Positions 62,544 through 64,000 of a stretch of DNA of 64,000 nucleotides are shown here, piece after piece (within the stretch, counting starts at the first letter, position 1; each line of letters starts with the position of its first letter). Under the pieces are notes generated by a model. The model made no database searches. It had not been told where the DNA came from and worked only from the letters and a program-made list of their open reading frames with translations. The DNA lies in the NCBI RefSeq assembly GCF_003865075.1, contig NZ_BHWB01000007.1, forward strand, positions 215,351 to 279,350, read 5' to 3'. This DNA comes from Bacteroides faecalis (GTDB lineage: Bacteria > Bacteroidota > Bacteroidia > Bacteroidales > Bacteroidaceae). The translations under genes and the position numbers were made by a program.

Positions 62544-64000
62544 TTATTTCTCCCCCAGGTGGTAGAGATACTGTTGCAGCAGTACCTTGTTCGCGGCCGA
62601 GTCCAGGTAATAGCTCCTTGTCAGCCGGTTGAAACCGTCGTACTCATGCCGGGTGGTGATTCCATTGGGATCGGTGACAGCTATCACCCCCTGCAACGGT
62701 TCGTATTCGCAGGTGTACACATTCGCTTCCGGTAAAGAAGTACGCAAAAGCTGCAGGGCCTGTAGCATGGCCGGGCCAGGCATCATGTCTCCTGCCCAAC
62801 CGTCTGCCTCACCGGCGTCCACTCCCATGGCGGCCAGTACCTCCGATCGTGTGGCATTCTCTATCATAGCAACCGGGAAGCGGCCCCGGTATCCCCAGAG
62901 ATACGTAATGGGAGTTCCGTCCTTGCTGTGTACCTCTGCCACATTGTTATATAAGTCGTAAGCCGTATAAACCACCTCATCACGAAATTCTGTTTCCCGG
63001 TCCGTCGCGGAAAACACTCTCTCGGGAAGGCTTGTACCTTCCTTGAAGAGGATACGGTTCTCTTTCCGGCTGCCCCCTTCCGTATGACGGTGCATCGAAA
63101 GTATTCCCGGAAATTGCCCGTCCAGATAATCGTACTCGTCAATAGTGAGACCTTCGTCACTGCGGACAGTGGTTATCTTACGGGGGGCCAGAGAAGTTCC
63201 CGACAGATGGGAAAACTTATACTCGAATGTCTTATTTTCCTTGTAAGACTCAAACTCATAAGGGGGCTGGTCATGAGGTACCTGCTCACGAGTTTCTATG
63301 GTATATTCTTTTGTGAGGAATGTATACGACCCGGGATCCAGATAGAAGGTAGTCTGGGCTAGCCCACCGTCTTCCGATGGATAGAACCTGCCGGTATTGA
63401 ATACATTATCCCAGGAATAATCTCCCGGATTATTTTCGCAGACTTCCCGGCTGACAGAGATATGTCGTACCGGGATGTCGATGCTGACCACGCCTCCCGT
63501 ACTGACATGTTCGTACTCATACTCCGTAGTGGATAAAAAAAAGCCATTATCCTTGTAACGGTCCACTCGCTTCAGTTTTCCTGCCAGCCATTGGTCGTCG
63601 GACATATTGATGTATTCATCCGGATGCTTTCCCGGATTGTTGGGAAGGGGGCATACGAGGCCTTTCAATTCTTTGTAAGAGTGACTTAACAGGTAATCAT
63701 TCACTTGTTTCTCTTTTTTGACATAATTCAACTCAGGATCATATTGGTCCCATTCCAGTACGTTGTTGTACTCATGGCAAGGCACATGGTAGACATACTC
63801 TGTCACAAGGGCGGAACCGCCGCCTTCCACCTCTCCCTTACGTTACTGTAGAGAACAGGGCTTCCGTTGTGGAATGTGATCTCACTGACGGGATTGTTAT
63901 GGATAACCGTCATACTCTGGAGATTGCCAGGTGAGAAAGTACAAGAACGCTGGTCTGGTAATCCCGTTCGGTGACGATATGGGGAATGGCACCGCCGCCC
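62544..64000 (-). pseudogene. broken RHS/YD-repeat gene running off the right edge
   Basis: The main frame (62544-63830, 428 codons) holds YD-repeat material: VYTAYDLYNNVAEVHSKDGT, ITYLWGYRGRFPVAMIEN and TTRHEYDGFNRLTRSYYLDS near its C-terminus. It ends at a stop 191 bases before the next RHS start. Going right, the same protein text continues in other frames: FHNGSPVLYSNVRE at 63835-63890 and GGGAIPHIVTERDYQ at 63955-64000. At least two frameshifts are therefore needed, so this is a decayed gene or an artefact of sequencing. The N-terminus is outside the window. Confidence 0.7.

Overview
The window looks like a chromosomal segment of a gut Bacteroides, close to the B. thetaiotaomicron / B. 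ovatus group. Evidence: a SusC-type TonB receptor with its FecR/ECF sigma pair, promoters of the Bacteroides form (TAnnTTTG at about -7, sometimes with TTG about 19 bases upstream), AT-rich intergenic DNA, and families typical of Bacteroidales (DUF2723, DUF4271, DUF3098, DUF4252, DUF4861, DUF6443 RHS proteins). Species assignment is inference. Most of the window is housekeeping DNA; the two accessory patches are an insertion-sequence scar (about 35.7-38.1 kb) and a GC-richer RHS region at the right end (59.5-64 kb).

Layout. 1-3.0 kb: minus-strand ECF sigma, FecR anti-sigma and the N-terminal part of a SusC-like receptor, a trans-envelope signalling unit. 3.0-4.3 kb: noncoding, with a repeat array and a candidate small RNA. 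4.3-12 kb: plus-strand mnmG, apt, uvrC, dtd, a MazG-like pyrophosphohydrolase, deoC and a DUF1266-like gene. 12-16 kb: a polyprenyl synthase facing away from polA. 16.5-32.5 kb: plus-strand cysE, an RlmL-like methyltransferase with a long charged tail, a dipeptidyl peptidase IV, purD, two membrane proteins, an MnmD-like methyltransferase, a zinc-type ABC binding protein and ATPase, a large DUF2723 membrane protein, a polysaccharide deacetylase and queG. 32.5-35.5 kb: minus-strand kduI-kduD-DUF4861 module for unsaturated uronate (pectin-type) catabolism. 35.7-38.1 kb: an IS4-family element between two gene remnants. 39.5-47.4 kb (minus): endonuclease/exonuclease/phosphatase protein, tRNA-Gln, tyrS, tatD-like, yidD, rnpA, hemD, DUF4271, LOG-family protein and metK. 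47.9-53.5 kb: a tightly packed minus-strand run methyltransferase-ftsX-DUF3098-uppP-truB-queA-zinc ribbon-folK, with miaB upstream. 55.3-57.1 kb: an overlapping plus-strand operon DUF4252 / ECF sigma / membrane protein / DUF4252. 58.0 kb: a CoA transferase. 59.5-64 kb: two RHS/YD-repeat reading frames, the upstream one broken.

Many genes serve translation and tRNA quality: mnmG, mnmD, miaB, truB, queA, queG, tyrS, dtd, rnpA, an rRNA methyltransferase and tRNA-Gln. Envelope biogenesis is a second theme (uppP, polyprenyl synthase, ftsX, yidD, polysaccharide deacetylase).

The most unusual signal is a set of five intergenic tandem arrays, at about 3.3, 22.8, 27.1, 38.8 and 47.9 kb. All have a 22-base period (about two helical turns), but the short palindromic core differs between loci: GAAAC-GTTTC, TATATA, ATTAAT, TACTAG and TATATA again. 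No CRISPR spacers or cas genes accompany them. Two other noteworthy signals are a SAM-II-like pseudoknot placed at the predicted metK transcription start, followed by a 20-residue leader peptide, and a 239-base near-perfect inverted repeat at 39.0-39.2 kb.
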